Positions 13,721 through 26,530 of a DNA stretch of 64,000 nucleotides are shown in pieces. The notes beneath the pieces were generated by a model. It had not been told where the DNA came from and ran no database searches. It saw nothing but the letters and a program-made list of their open reading frames with translations. This stretch comes from Laetiporus sulphureus 93-53 (lineage: Eukaryota > Basidiomycota > Agaricomycetes > Polyporales > Laetiporaceae): NCBI RefSeq assembly GCF_001632365.1, contig NW_024468512.1, positions 635,368 to 699,367 of the forward strand, written 5' to 3'. The first letter of the stretch is position 1; each line of letters begins with the position of its first letter. A program made the position numbers and the translations under genes.

Positions 13721-16700
13721 TCACTGTATCCTGAAGGGAGTCTCACAGATAGTGCAGACAGTAGCACTAAGTGAGTTCTCAAAAGTGCAAGCACAACAGG
13801 ATTTGGTTGCTGGGCTTGTCGTGGTCGGTGAAACTGGAACTTTACTATCGTGTGATGTGACCAGTCCACCGAGTAGCGTTCCTCCGAAACCTTGCCCTTC
13901 ATGTGCATTCTTCCGTCGCTCTTGATGCACTTCAGAATCGGACAGCAAATCGACTATTTCCTCCACTTCTCGAAGGTCCACAACGTCGTTCGAGAGTATC
14001 CCGAGCGATGTAACTGTTGCCGCGCTGTCATCCAGTTCCTTTCCACGGTAGAATAATCTCTGAGAGATAATGGGGGTTCCAAGTTCTTCTTGGATCTGTA
14101 AAGTGCACTGTTCAGGACAATGAAGTCTTCATGATGTAAATCATGGTATCTACCAGAGTCTTGATGTCCTTCACTGCCATCGTTTTGCTGATGATTATTC
14201 TGTGGCATTTTCCTTGTGCTTTCACCTGACGGATGCGCTTCGATTGTCGCAAGCCACCAGCGCTGCGAGATCCATACGTTAAAAGCGTCGCTTGGGATGA
14301 TGAATTCGACAGTGGGTGAGAAAATGCTTCAGCGTAGCTTTCAGCATTGGGAAGAGGGTCGCCAGCAGCGAGGACGCGGACAGTGATCTCCGTGAACTCA
14401 TAGTCGGACTTCCTGAAACAACCATCAACGAACGAAAAGCGGCAATGCTTAGGTGGACTACGGACCTCTTGAGGCGACAGTCGGTACAAACAGGAATGTC
14501 GTGTACCATCTTACCACCACAGTTCTCGACAGCTATCAGTGGCCCGCCAGAGTACCTATGAGATGTTTCGCTTGAGAAGAACTTTTCTGCACATCGTAGA
14601 ACTTACAGCTCTTCAACAGTATTCCAGTCGGTAAGCTTGATGATGGCCACAGAGGAGTTTAGATCGATAAGTTCGTTCGGATCGAATGAAAGATGTCCAT
14701 GTTCGCACATGAACTGGGAGTTGTCGACGCTCGTTGGACGAGATATATCTCCGGGACGAACAAGCCACTGTCGCCAAGATCGCACAAACTGAGCAGGAAC
14801 GATGGCACACGGCACGTTCTCAAGTAGTGCAGTGTTGCCAGTGAGCGCATGGTCATGCATATGCTTCAGTTTGGCCTGTATAGAGGCGGCTCTTTGAATA
14901 GAAACGCGGCCGTTGATAGAGAATCAAAACCGACCTTCTCTTCTTCGGCTTGTCTGCGAATCTCACGTTTGTCTTCCTTCGATATATGAATCAACGCCTC
15001 GCAAACGGGACAAGGATCAGCATCGGTGGATATTGCCTCCCAAGAAGGAAACAACTCTCGCAAAACATCATAAGCCTGCAATGAGGTCAGCTCCTATCGA
15101 CTTCCAAGCATAGAGTTTATACTTTTAACGAGATCCGCCTCCGAGCTGTGATATTTGCAGATAGACCACCATGCTCGCATTTGACGTGCTGCACGTATTC
15201 GGGACCATCCGGAGAGGGATCTTGCCTGGAAGCTACATGCATTTTCGGTTTCATGAGTCTCCAGTCTCAATGTGCGCGCATGATTAGCAACTTCGGCAAG
15301 ACATGCTGAAATGATAGCCGACCTTTCAGCCACGCTTTAGATATCCAGAATCCGGGTTCATCGTTTTCTATGAAACAAACTTCGTCAAAGCGGCTGACCA
15401 TGCGTGGATGTTCAATCTGATACAGCCGTTCTGCACATAGTAAGAACCAATTTGCTGATGTCGGCGGTGCTTAGATGCTACCTTGGAATTCATTCCGCAC
15501 GCATTCCTCGCAAACGTCACCACATGTCAACACTGGCAACAGCTCGCAAAGATCTTCACACGCGATGCGCTGGCGAACTGCCTATAGTGATTAAGTAACG
15601 TCTCTCAAGTAGCTCAAGCTTCTGTTGAGCTCACTTTGGTGATGAGTTTCATGTCGCCGGCCCTGTCTGGATGGAGCAGTCCGTGATCACAGAGGATCTC
15701 GTTCATCATGATCCTCATCTGATCTGGCTCACAAATCAGGTCACTTCGGAAGTCGCATGTTCATCTAGCGACGAGACGGACTCACCCATGTCAGGCGCCT
15801 TGTGCCCCTCCATACCATTTGATGGTTCTCTTAATGCTAATGTAATCTCGCTTCCTGGCTTCGCGAGATGGCGCGATAGCCATAATTCCAGTGCTTGACG
15901 GCTGACTACGACGGCATCCTATACAGGCCACGTTCATTGCACTTGTGAAAAGACGGTTTACTTAATGATGATATTCACCTTATCGTGGGCGCCGACGTTC
16001 CACGTTCTGTAAACATCCATGACCATGTTCCTGATCTTCGTAAAACGAGCTATGGCCTGCTTTTGTCTTGAGAGGACATCAGCTAGCAAGGCACAAGGGA
16101 GGTCAAGGTCGCTCACTTCGTTTCGTAAGCTTCGCAGGCCTCCATGTGAGAAATATTTAGCGTTTTGACTACGTCCAAAGCTGGAGAAGGAGGCGTCGGG
16201 GTATAAGGTATTGGCTTCTGGAGACCATTAGTCGTGGACTTCTGCTTTGACGTGGAGCTCTCATTTTGAGCAGTTGCGAGACTCCGTGCATCCACACGAG
16301 AATATACCAACATGTAGGCATCCTTAGATGAGATGTACCTACGCCATCCAGGAGGGAATCAGCAAGTACTCCTACACACGATGGGATAGTGCACAAACTG
16401 AGAGACGTCGGGTGCTTGGTTGTACATAGAACCCGAAGAGGGCGACTGTCTGTAGCAATATCGTCAGACACGTTGGACGAGATGCATGCAACGTTCGTAC
16501 CCCAGGATTTCGATCTCGCTGTCACTGTCTTCTGCTCTCCGCTTCCTGATCTGCTTTTGCTGCCCCTGTGTTCGGCCATTCGTCTTGCTGTAATATAAAG
16601 TTGAAGTGGACACGACGTTTCAAGAAAGTCCGAGAACTCTACCTTTTGTTTTCTGAGCCGGCCCTCGCGTCATCTTGTCCACTTCCGTTCGCTCGCGGCT

Positions 16701-18557
16701 TGGGTGTCAGAGCATCGGTGCTGGTGACAACCTCGTCATTGAACTGATACCACGACTGATTCCTTTTGGAGAAATCAGGGAAGCATAGGCCGACTGGCGA
16801 GACCGAGCGCACCTAACATCGAAAACCTGAGCTTCGTAGTGGCCGTGATAAGCACTGGACCCCTTGTGAAATAGGACTCCCCGCAGCTCGTAGAGGTCGC
16901 CCCCACTTGCAGCGGATTTCCTCCGACTAGTCTTGCGTGATTCTGGCGAACCAAGAAATCGGTCCATGTCAATCGTAGTCGGAAAGGATATGTTATGTTT
17001 GCTCTTCTTGCGCTCCATGGATGAAAGATCATAGACAAATCGGAGAAGCGAAAAGTGTAAAACAGGTGGCAATTCCCGCAACTCCGTGTATCTCTTGGCA
17101 TCCTGCAGGCTATCACATTGAGGACAGAAGTACCTGCATACACAAGGCTCCGTCAAGCTCTGCGAAGCGGCTTCATCGAGCGTGGACGCACTTGTTGTCG
17201 CCTGACAATGTCTCTGGCTCTAGCATAGTCGCAATGCGATCCTCCAGGGTGGCATTGTTCTAGTCATCACAGAAAGAAGACCTTAGCATTCACAATCTCG
17301 CGCTGAGAGCTAATGATCTACCTTGATCGTGAGTTCAACTTCTAAGAAGTCTGCCGTCCGTTCCGAGCGATGGTGGCAGCGTTCACAAATCGTGCCATAT
17401 ATCTGTTTGCCTTGAAACTGAAGATTTATCAGTCAAATCTCACGTTGTCGTGGCTGATAGGACGTACCTGGTCAGGAATCAGGGTCTTCAGCACAGGGTC
17501 CGGCTGCTTCTGAAATTCCGTATCGAGATGGGCCATGAACAGCTTTGAGAATCTGTACAACAGTCTGAACACGTCTTCACTACGAAAACTCATCTAAAAC
17601 TAACTCCTGGGCGTCCTGCTGCTCTGTAGTCCTCAGCTTCAAGCTCTCGACCAGCTTGATAGGATTGAACATGTTTTGATTGCTTTCCTGCATCGCAGAG
17701 AATGTCACTTGTAGCTGAAATATTGGGGAGTCCTGACAAAATGATGGGATAGTCAGCCGGCGGCAGCGGAAGTTCGATAGGACAACGGCTAACCTCGAGC
17801 TTCGTTCGCTCGACATTTGGTAGTTGACAGCTGAAAACTCCAGTTCGGAAAGGAAGGTCCTGAAACCACACCTGCGGAGAATACCACTGTCAGCAACATC
17901 TGTTCATGTCTGTTGACGATACACTCACTTGAAGATATGCATTTGCATAACATGTTGCGCCTAGGTTCTGCACAATTTGAGGCGAGAATGGCGCCTGACT
18001 GGACAGAGCCGCTCACTTTCAACCCAACGGGATGGTCAGGCTCCCTCGAGTGACAGGACGGATCCTCCCCAAGATTTGCTCCCTTCAGAAATGCTTCGCG
18101 CGCTTTGTCTGAGAAGGTGACTGAACATGGAGAGGTGCATCTGCGCTCAGAATTGCCCACCTTCGTCCTCCCATTTCTCCTGTCCAATATAGTTCAAGCA
18201 GTAAGGATTGGTTTTGCAACTTTTATTGCTACACGAGAGAGTCTCGTCGTCCGATATGACGATCACATCGTCCTCTAGCTCTCCTGACACGGTTTCGCTC
18301 TTGCAGTTCTCTCTCTCTTTTGCCAATGTCTCTGTAGCATACCGATTCATGCAAATGTGTTTTACGCTTCGCTCTGAGAAACCACATGTGGCCAAACGCT
18401 GGTCCCAAGTAATCTCGGATGCGCTCGACGCTTCGGTGCCCACCCAGCCCCACGTAGAGAAAGTCTTGTTTGTTGCGGTCTTGGCGCGCTTGAACTTCTC
18501 GCCTGCATTCAAGCCGGATGCTCCTGGAGATGTACGTCGGGTTCGTTTAGGTGGCAT
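13721..18557 (-). CDS. USP48: USP48-type ubiquitin carboxyl-terminal hydrolase with C-terminal Ubl and zinc finger
   Basis: Cysteine protease that removes ubiquitin from proteins. The first exons resolve cleanly (18161-18557, 18017-18108, 17929-17967, 17794-17871, 17605-17732, 17468-17552, 17322-17417, 17192-17259, 16813-17133), followed by many short ones; I estimate 20 or more in all. Cys box: NLGATCYANAYLQVWFQ (17929-17967 and next exon). QQDAQEFSKLF, the zinc pairs CERC and CPQC, and the His box YHGHYEAQVFDV (about 16833-16850) followed by WYQFNDE and SSKDAYMLVY complete the catalytic domain. A DUSP-like domain (FVRSWRQWLVRPGDISRPTS, MCEHGHLSFDPNEL) lies near 14640-14800. A ubiquitin-like domain (RLFYRGKELDDSAATVTSLG) lies near 13990-14220. 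The end is a C-x2-C-x10-C-x2-C finger. The N-terminal part LGQEKWED matches USP48. Middle exon borders are not fully resolved. Confidence 0.92.
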
Positions 18558-18754
18558 GAGAAACGTAGAAATGAGGAAAGGAGCACCAGGGAAACGGTAT
18601 GCACAACCGTCGTGGCCCCCCTTAGGCGCGTGCGCCTTAGCGCCTGTGATCGGTCAAGCGTACACAGTTAGATCTTAGATCGGCGGTCGATTCTTTTCCA
18701 CCACTGTGCCCTCCGGATCCTGCGGTAGCTCGACGTTCAACATTCTACACCAAG
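18558..18754. promoter_or_regulatory. Bidirectional promoter between USP48-like gene and BUD23
   Basis: Only about 200 bases separate the two divergent start codons. It contains a GC-rich inverted repeat at about 18624-18650 (AGGCGC, short loop, GCGCCT, then AGCGCCT) that could form a hairpin or be a paired factor-binding site. Confidence 0.5.
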
Positions 18755-19863
18755 ATGTCCAGACCGGAACTTCAGGCTCCTCCAGAGATTGTGAGTGACT
18801 CCGGTGAAACAATTCTGATTCTCACATGCGGCTGTAGTATTATGGCGACGCCGAAGCCAAAAAGTATACCAATAAGTGCGTTCGAGTCCACACGACGCAA
18901 GGTTCAGTATCTCATCTCACCCCAGCTCTCGTATTCAGCAGATCCAGGCGGACATGACATGTCGTGCTTTGGAACTATTAAACCTGCCCCCGGACGAACC
19001 GGCAATCCTCCTCGACATTGGCTGTGGATCAGGACTATCTGGGGAGATCCTTGAGGAGCAGGGCCATTTGTGGGTAGGCGTGGATGTATCCCCGAGCATG
19101 CTAGGTATGTCTGGAGTATCACAGGTCGCCATTCGAACTAACGAAACTGTCAGAAGTGGCGCTGGAACGAGAGGTCGAAGGCGACTTATTCTTGCAAGAT
19201 ATTGGACAAGGGCTTGGATTTCGTGCAGGAAGCTTCGATGGCGCAATAAGGTATGTAAGTGATCAACGCCAAGGGCTTATTCTTGCTGACACATGGACAG
19301 CATCTCCGTCATTCAATGGTTGCTGAATGCTGAGACATCACATCCAACATCATCTCCTCCACATCGCCTTATGCGGTTTTTCACGACTCTACATGCTGCT
19401 TTGAAAAACCCGTCGCGCGCCGTTCTGCAGTTTTATCCCACATCCGATGACCAGGTACAACTCATAACTTCGACAGCACAGAGGGCTGGGTTTGGCGGTG
19501 GTGTAGTCGTTGACTACCCGAATTCAAATAAGGCACGCAAAGTGTTTTTATGCCTCGTCATCGGCGGGGAAGGAGGCGCGCAACAGATCCCGAAGGGCTT
19601 GGAAGTTGACGGTGCTGAAGCGGGAAGCCAAGCTCGGTTTGAGAGAGGGAGAGAGCGGCAACACAAGAGAGACAAATCAGGGAAACGTAAGAGTATCAAA
19701 ATTAAGGAGTGGATTTTGAAAAAGAAGGAGGTGCGAGGATCAGCTAGGGTCTCCGAACTTCGCTTACACTCGCGTTCTATCTCAGCTTTATCGACGACGA
19801 GGCAAAGAGGGAGTCCCAGAGGACTCCAAGTACACCGGTCGGAAGAGGAAGGCCTTTTTCTAA
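18755..19863 (+). CDS. BUD23: 18S rRNA (guanine-N7)-methyltransferase BUD23
   Basis: SAM-dependent methyltransferase that makes m7G in the 18S rRNA and helps export of the small ribosomal subunit; works with Trm112. Six exons (18755-18790, 18838-18875, 18926-19104, 19154-19250, 19301-19730, 19786-19863), 285 aa. It starts [20 protein letters not shown]. Motif I is [20 protein letters not shown], followed by [33 protein letters not shown] and the Bud23-specific basic C-terminus ([33 protein letters not shown]). All splice phases agree. It shares a short divergent promoter with the USP48-like gene. Confidence 0.97.
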
Positions 19864-20099
19864 CGTATTTCGTTTATTATGTGTTCTGTCTCATTCCTCA
19901 CATTCTTCAATCTGACATCAAGTCTTTCGTCTCAATCAAAAGACATGCCAAATGGTGCAAAGGCTGAAAGGCTGATGAGTACGTACTACGCTACGCTCAC
20001 GTGAACCATGAAGAAGACGTCCAGACCTCGGTCACCCTCCGCCGCGAAGCGTCCACTGTGGGAAGCACCGATCAGGTGCCCGATGTTGAAAAAACGAAC

Positions 20100-21222
20100 A
20101 TGGCCGTCTTACGTTCAACACGACCATCATCAACGTCTCCTCATACAGAGCTTATGGCAGGAGCTGCCGGTGCATTCTCTGCTGTCCCAGGAGCTATACC
20201 CAAGCCGCTCCTTCGGGCTGAGGTTGTGAGCGAGTCCTCCGTGGGGAAAGTCACCTTGCGCGAACAGATGGGCATCGACATAGATGAATTTAGGATATTC
20301 ACGGTGAGAGTCTCGCGATGTGCCTTATGTAGCTATTGCTGATTAGATTTTACGTGCGATCGCATTGGTCCAGCAAATCGTGCGGGATTCCACAAGTCTT
20401 CATCTTGCTGCTCACAGGACTGTGAAGAAGCAAAATCCGCAGAGCCTGATCAAGCACTACAACGAGGTGATGTCGAACGTTGATCGAGCATGAGTTGCAT
20501 AGCTGAAACCTCATCGATGTTCATAGATAAAGCGCAAGTGGGCGAAAGCTGACCTCTACGAGAATGTATGGCCGGCCCATGCATATACTCAATTATATCT
20601 TGCCGAACGAACCGCTCATTATCACCACCTTTACCGGACCTCGGGTAAGAAAAAAATGGTAAGCGCCACATTACATCTTCTTGCACATTGGCAGTCTGAT
20701 ACTCAAGTTGTTTAGCAGGGTTCTGCAGTGGCTGCTCACCCGATGGCACCTGTGCGAGAGCAAAACAGCAGAGGTTCACACTCTGCTGGTCCCAGGATTT
20801 TCATAGGCAAGCTGCCACCAAGGAAAGTTTCCACTTCCAGTAGGTCTACCACGGCGCGCAGGACAGTCAGCTCGGTGTATAGCCCACAACCACGCCCCAT
20901 GTCATCGATTTCCCGCCCACCTGCTTCCATGGCGCCGTCTTCCACCAGTAAGGTTTCGTTGCAGTGCGGACCACCTGGATCCGCCAACAACGATGTCGAG
21001 GATGAGACACAAGAAGTTTATGTGTTCCTGCAGTCACTCGACCTGCCGTTGGGACACTTGCTTCCTTCTTTCGTCTCTTCCGGAGTCAAAAACATGATGC
21101 GGCTTCGCCTACTGACGAAGCACCGTGCATGGGAGGATTACGTCGAACGACACATAACAAAGGACCGCTTCGAGATTCTGATGTTGGAGAAAGGGTTCAA
21201 GGAGCTTGTTGCGGAGAACTAA
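20100..21222 (+). CDS. Unknown protein with a C-terminal helical (SAM-like) domain
   Basis: Four exons in phase 0 (20100-20303, 20374-20466, 20527-20565, 20719-21222) give 279 aa starting MAVLRSTRPSSTSPH. The N-terminal half is Ala/Ser/Pro-rich, and a short basic helix follows (LAAHRTVKKQNPQSLIKHYN, EIKRKWAKADLYEN). The C-terminal 65 residues (VYVFLQSLDLPLGHLLPSFV ... LMLEKGFKEL) look like a sterile-alpha-motif-type helical bundle, which is an inference from spacing only. An upstream ATG at 20008 was rejected because its frame cannot be joined to the rest by any GT-AG intron. No named family is recognised. Confidence 0.7.
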
Positions 21223-21614
21223 GATGTGCGGCGTCACGGTCTTTTATTTACGTTTCCCCTTCTATGATTCTTGTGTAATCGATGTAGTTGTTGATTTGCT
21301 AGCTCTCGTGTAAACATGTCCCATGTATTATCGCTCAAAAATCCATCTATAAATCGCAGTCTCGTTGATTCGATTGTAATACAAAGCGTGCGACATGAGG
21401 CAATTAACATGTCAAGAAGTGTCATACCACAATGACCTTGGGAAGCATCCAAGGCAGGCTTCCGCTCTGACAAAGCAGATCATTATAATATGCAGGCCTT
21501 GAATAGCAATTGCGACTGAATGTGTACATGGAACAGAGTCGGATCACATAACTGTACGAAGACAAAGTAGACAATTGACAGCGGAAAACGAAAACGTGCG
21601 CGCGATCGAATGGA

Positions 21615-22731
21615 TTACAAATCCTCGTCTTCCTCAGGCAGAGGAATCGCCTCAGCCTGTGAAACAGATTAGATATGGTGATGACACCTGCAACGTATGC
21701 GAGACTTACCTGCGCCAATTCCTTCTGGTACTGCTCCATGAGAGCAGCATCGACCTGCACCTCAGCGGGCGCCAGAGCAGGCGCCGCGACGAACTCCAGT
21801 GAAGGGTTACTGAAGAGAGATCGATTAGTCAGACAAAAAAAGCGACGGGATCAAACGCAATACTTACCCAACAAGCTTGCGAGCGAGCCACAGGAACGGC
21901 TTCTCGAAGTTGTAGTTGGACTTTGCAGAGATCTCGAAGTACTGAATGTTCTTCTTTCGGTGAAAAGTGACCTGGCCAGTCTTCACTTTTCGCTCCTGTG
22001 ATGCGTTATGAGCACCAAACGGACGTAGGTGACCTTTAACAACGAGGAAACGAACCTTCACGTCAACCTTGTTGCCGCAGAGCACAATTGGGATGTTCTC
22101 GCAGACACGCTCGAGATCACGGTGCCAGTTGGGGACATTCTTGTACGTGATACGCGACGTGACGTCGAACATGATGATACCGCACTGGCCCTGAATATAG
22201 TAGCCGTCCCGAAGGCCACCAAACCGCTCCTGCCCTGCCGTGTCCCAGACATTGAAGCAGATCGTGCCGAAGTTGGTGGAGAATGATAGAGGGTGTACTT
22301 CGACACCGAGAGTGGCTATGCAGTGGCGTGTCAGCGACGCGTGGTCCAACGACTCTCAAAACGGATCCGGCACTCTATACGTACCAATGTACTTCTTCTC
22401 GAATTCACCAGTCAAGTGGCGCTGCAGCAGTCGGGTGTATCAGCGAACGATCAGCCAAGTTCGACAGGCTACACATACCTTGACAAAGGTGGTTTTGCCA
22501 GTACCTCCGTCGCCGACTGCATCAGCGCCAGTTCATACCACACACAAGACGCGAGCATAAGCAACAAAGTTCGCGAAAGACGCGACAGCAATCCAAGTTT
22601 GAGGGCATCGATGAAGACAGTGCGTGAAGATATAAATCAGAATCAACGCGCGACAGCAAGAGAATGTGGACCATACCGAGGACGAGCTTAAAGGTAGGGA
22701 TTGTGTTCTGAGCTTGTGACTGATCAGCCAT
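21615..22731 (-). CDS. GSP1: Ran GTPase (nuclear transport)
   Basis: Small GTPase driving nucleocytoplasmic transport and spindle assembly. Seven exons (22677-22731, 22479-22516, 22385-22421, 22056-22315, 21868-21995, 21710-21809, 21615-21656) give 219 aa. G motifs: [13 protein letters not shown] (G1), the switch I region [32 protein letters not shown] (G3), [13 protein letters not shown] (G4), [20 protein letters not shown] (G5). The acidic tail PLPEEDEDL is the Ran-specific C-terminal switch, which separates it from Rab and Ras proteins. The first three exons are very short (55, 38, 37 nt). Confidence 0.98.
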
Positions 22732-23679
22732 GATGTGATTTTGTAAGAGCGGTGGTGAAAGACGAGAGATGAAGAAGATGAGTGGTGGTCCTGTGGTGAA
22801 AACACGAACCTGGAAATCTTGCAAGCAAAGAATTAGATAAGGCAGCTTATGTAAGTCGAGGTCATCGGTGGCTGTATTTGTATTTGGTAGCCGCGCCACC
22901 GCCGTCTCGACTTTGGATTCTACCTCTTCCTACGCACCGCGTGCCCCCTAGCTGCAATGCAATTGCCTCGCAGCAACGTATTTCGACTACTTTGCGGAAA
23001 CAACGTCGTCACCTAAACTACCAGCAGTCTCGAAGTATCTTCGTCGTGATGCTCACCGACGACCGCGACCAGTGCGAAGGAACCCTCAAATTGGCAAGCC
23101 ATACTCCCAGCGTGATGTATGAGACCTTTTGAGATGTAACATTTGAGCGTGGCAGTTATGAGTTGAGCGTCGTTAGGATGACTCACAGGTGTGGTCTATT
23201 CATTCTGCCTCGTGGGCGCCTGTCGTGGACTGTTATCTCGCATGGCCAATCTTTAACCCGGACATCATGCCGTGCTGGCCGCAATATGTAAGCTATGGAG
23301 AGTCGCACGCAATGCGGTATTTTGATGCGCACACATGGCGGATGGTTGGACCATCGCCAGAAAAGAGCTCATTTCTGCGCGCAGCAGACGGCATTTATAG
23401 AGCCATACGATTTGCAGAATGGCCGGAGGATTACGACGCCGTGTCAACGCTCGGCACGGCACAGCTGATCATTCACTGTTCTAGTTTCGGCATCTCGGCG
23501 GCGCGGGGTAGGCAAACATCTGGTGGGACCTTGCTTACAAGTATCCCTGTCCTATATGAAGACTCACCTCCCGCTCCGCGTTTTCCGTTCGCGTCCCTCG
23601 GTGCCCATCCTAGGCCAGCCTACTGCCCTTGTTGCGGATCGGGATAGCAGCACATTTACGCCCATTTACGAATTTATCC
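22732..23679. other. Divergent intergenic region, no supported gene
   Basis: About 950 bases between the Ran start (minus) and the MFS transporter start (plus). One open frame of 152 codons on the plus strand (23189-23647) has a Trp/Tyr/Cys-rich composition, no known domain and stops just before the transporter. It may be chance or a small unknown gene; I do not call it. Confidence 0.4.
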
Positions 23680-26530
23680 ATGTCGGAAAAGCAACCTCAG
23701 GACGCCGCCGCGCCTTCCCCGCAAAATGACGAAAAGGCGAAAGAACACAAGTCATGGCGAGCTAATGAGCAACAAGTGCTGCCAGAGAACCGTTTGGGAA
23801 TCGTGTTCTTCGGTCTCATGGCGTCAGTCTTTCTATCCGCTCTGGATCAAGTATGTTGTGCTCTTCGACTTTTCGCAAAGGAGCATTCCTTTAATCCTTG
23901 GTGACAACAGACCATCGTCTCTACCGCGTTGCCCACCATAGTGGAGAAGATTGGTGGTGGCAAGGACTACGGCTGGGTTGGAAGGTGTGTCGTCGACGGC
24001 ATAGCTTGCCACTAGCCAAATATCAATCAAAGTCACAGTGCCTACCTGCTCGCTGCCGCAGCGCTGTCTACTGTTTACGGGAAGCTTTCGGACATTTTCG
24101 GTATGTCGAGCAACTGTATGATCAGTTTGCTGTGCTCATACGTTTCGTCAGGACGAAAGCCGGTGCTCTTCGGTTCCATATTGATATTCCTAGTGCGGCT
24201 CAAGCCCTACACCCACAATGCCACCATATTAAAACACATATTTTGCAGATCGGCTCGGCGCTGTGCGGCGCCGCACAGAACATGACATGGCTCGTCATCT
24301 GCCGTGCTGTGCAGGGAATAGGAGGCGGTGGCATCATGCAGCTAGTGCAGATCACCATATCTGACATTGTATCCCTGCAAGAGTGAGTAATCAATACGTG
24401 ACCTGACGGCATCGACTGATGTTTCAATGACAATTAGCCGTGGCAAATATGCAGGCTTGATTGGGGCTACGTGGGGGATTGCTAGGTAAGCAGCCGGATG
24501 AGCCCATTTCAACAAGTTATTCTAAAGTATCGATATACAGTGTCATTGGTCCTTTACTTGGAGGAGTGAGTTATGAACGCTCCTCGATGACCCGCACTGT
24601 CGCATATTGAGTGCCAATCCCATAGGTCTTTGCAGAGCATGTCTCATGGAGATGGTATGCCACCCGATTTCAATATCGAATTCCGCTAATTGTGTTTTTT
24701 TCCAGGTGCTTCTTCATTAACCTGTAGGCTCCCCCGCTGAAGCCATTAGGCTAGACATTCACAGCTTTCTTCGTAGTCCGACAGGAGGCCTCGCGTTCGC
24801 GATCCTCTATGTTTTCCTCAACCTCAATCCACATCAGGGCAAGCCTTTTCGCCAGCACGTCCGGGAGTTCGATTTCTCAGGCCTGCTGCTCATCATCGGA
24901 GGCGTGGTCTGCATCCTCATTGGGTTCAACTACAGCGAGACAGCATGTCGGTCTCTCGTCTTAGAGCACTGGTGGATGTTTGCTGACGATGGCCATTAGG
25001 GCGATCCGCTGCGACTATTGCGCCGCTTGTTGTGGGCTGCTGCTTGCTGCTAGGTGCCGTGGCTAACGAGATCTTCACCCAACGTTCGCCTATCGTACCA
25101 CCGCGTCTGTTCAGAGTGCGTCCTGATCACATTCGATGCATGTGCGATGTGTTACTGATCCAACGACTATACTTCGTGTAGGTCCGGACAACTGGTTTCA
25201 TCCTCGTTTCCGTTCTCCTTCATGCGATTGCGTTCTTCTCCGGTACATTTTATCTCCCTGTCTACTACCAGGTGCTCGGAGCCTCGGCTACGATGTCGGG
25301 TGTCAGGTAAGTTTAGCGTCGCTACCGAGTGTGCATCACATTCGTCTCTGATCTTGCAAATAAAGGATGCTTCCATACTCTCTGGGGTCGGCTTTTATGT
25401 CCATGCTGTCTGGCCAGATCGTGGCACGCACCGGCCGTTGGAGGCCAGTGATGTGGGTGGGCTGGTGTGTGTTCACCGTAGGGTATGGTCTGATGATTAT
25501 GCTGAGTGAGTCGTCATCGACGTGAGTTGTCTTTTCTCATATAGGTGGTGCTATGAGTTGAGCCGCGTTCCGTTCATGACAGCGCTGAGAAGGAGATCTT
25601 CCCTCTCATTGGAGCGGTCGGCTTGGGCTGTCTGTTCCAGGTGTGTGCGAGAGTTCATGTCAGAGATATACGTGCATAGTACTAACGATGTCTTCGTACA
25701 GACGCCTCTAATTGGTCTACAAGCTGCGATGCCTATCAAGGACATGGCTACCAGTACCGCAACGTTCGGTTTCCTCAGGTGTGTGCTCCGTTCACCTTCT
25801 GCCGCTAACAGACTTTCTGACCTGGATCACTTACAGGCTGCTCGGCGGCTCCATTGGAGTGACCATCGGAGATGCTATCCTCTCTTCGGTAGGTTAGGTA
25901 TGGTATATATGCACAAACCTATCGACTAAGCAGACCGCCGCTAGGTTCTCCAACGAAAAGTCAAGGACATACCGGGATTGACCATCAGCACAACTGCAGC
26001 GTCGTTGAATCAATTTGTTCCGCAGATCAAGAACATGAGTGTCAGTGAAGTGTACTCCTTTGCCTCCGCCTCGACTTACAAGCTGATGCCCAACAGAACA
26101 CAACTCAGAAGATAGCGCTAATGAAGGCATATTGCGAGGCTATCAGTACAATCTGGATCGTCGACACCCCAATCATTGGGTGTGGATTCATCTTTGGTGC
26201 GTTGATTTACATCTCCTTCTTCATAGATTTAAGGTTCTGACTGAGCCGCATCCAACAGTGTTGTTCCTGAGATCATACACACTGAAGCGCAATGTTGTCC
26301 GGGGAGGCCAGCCAGCAAATGCGGATGTCGAGGCTGGTCAGGCAGAGCAGACCGCGACAGAAGACCCATCTGACCTGCCGCTCGATCCATCTGCTGGAGA
26401 TCATCAGGCTCACGATGCTATCGGTGAGAGACGACGGTTTTCCGTTTCCAAAGACGATGCGCGGACGATCGAGGCCGTGGATGATGTGCAGAAGCTGCAG
26501 TCACGGTCGACAACGATCGACGAGCCTTGA
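23680..26530 (+). CDS. MFS multidrug/proton antiporter, DHA2 (14-TM) type
   Basis: Plasma- or vacuolar-membrane exporter of the drug:H+ antiporter-2 group. Nineteen exons keep phase and give 613 aa, including very small ones at 24541-24565 (25 nt), 24626-24654 (29 nt) and 24706-24723 (18 nt). Motifs: SALDQTIVSTALPTI at TM1, GKLSDIFGRKPVLF (motif A), ICRAVQGIGGGGIMQL (motif B), [20 protein letters not shown] (motif C), [13 protein letters not shown] at TM6. A hydrophilic N-terminus precedes TM1. The C-terminal tail of about 85 residues is cytosolic and acidic, with a basic phosphosite-like RRRFSVS. Substrate unknown. The exon 17/18 junction (26049/26097) was chosen because only it keeps the frame into QKIALMKAY. 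Confidence 0.95.

Noticed and set aside
18620..18652. GC-rich inverted repeat considered as a transcription terminator or small RNA hairpin
   Set aside because: It lies in a divergent eukaryotic promoter; stem is short and no RNA family is recognised. Kept only as a possible regulatory site.
20008..20229. Upstream ATG (MKKTSRPRSPS...) as start of the unknown gene at 20100
   Set aside because: Its frame cannot be joined to the downstream exons by any GT-AG intron without shifting phase; the ATG at 20100 is in frame and sufficient.
23189..23647. Open frame of 152 codons upstream of the MFS transporter
   Set aside because: No recognisable domain and no codon bias like nearby genes; it overlaps the probable promoter and leader of the transporter.
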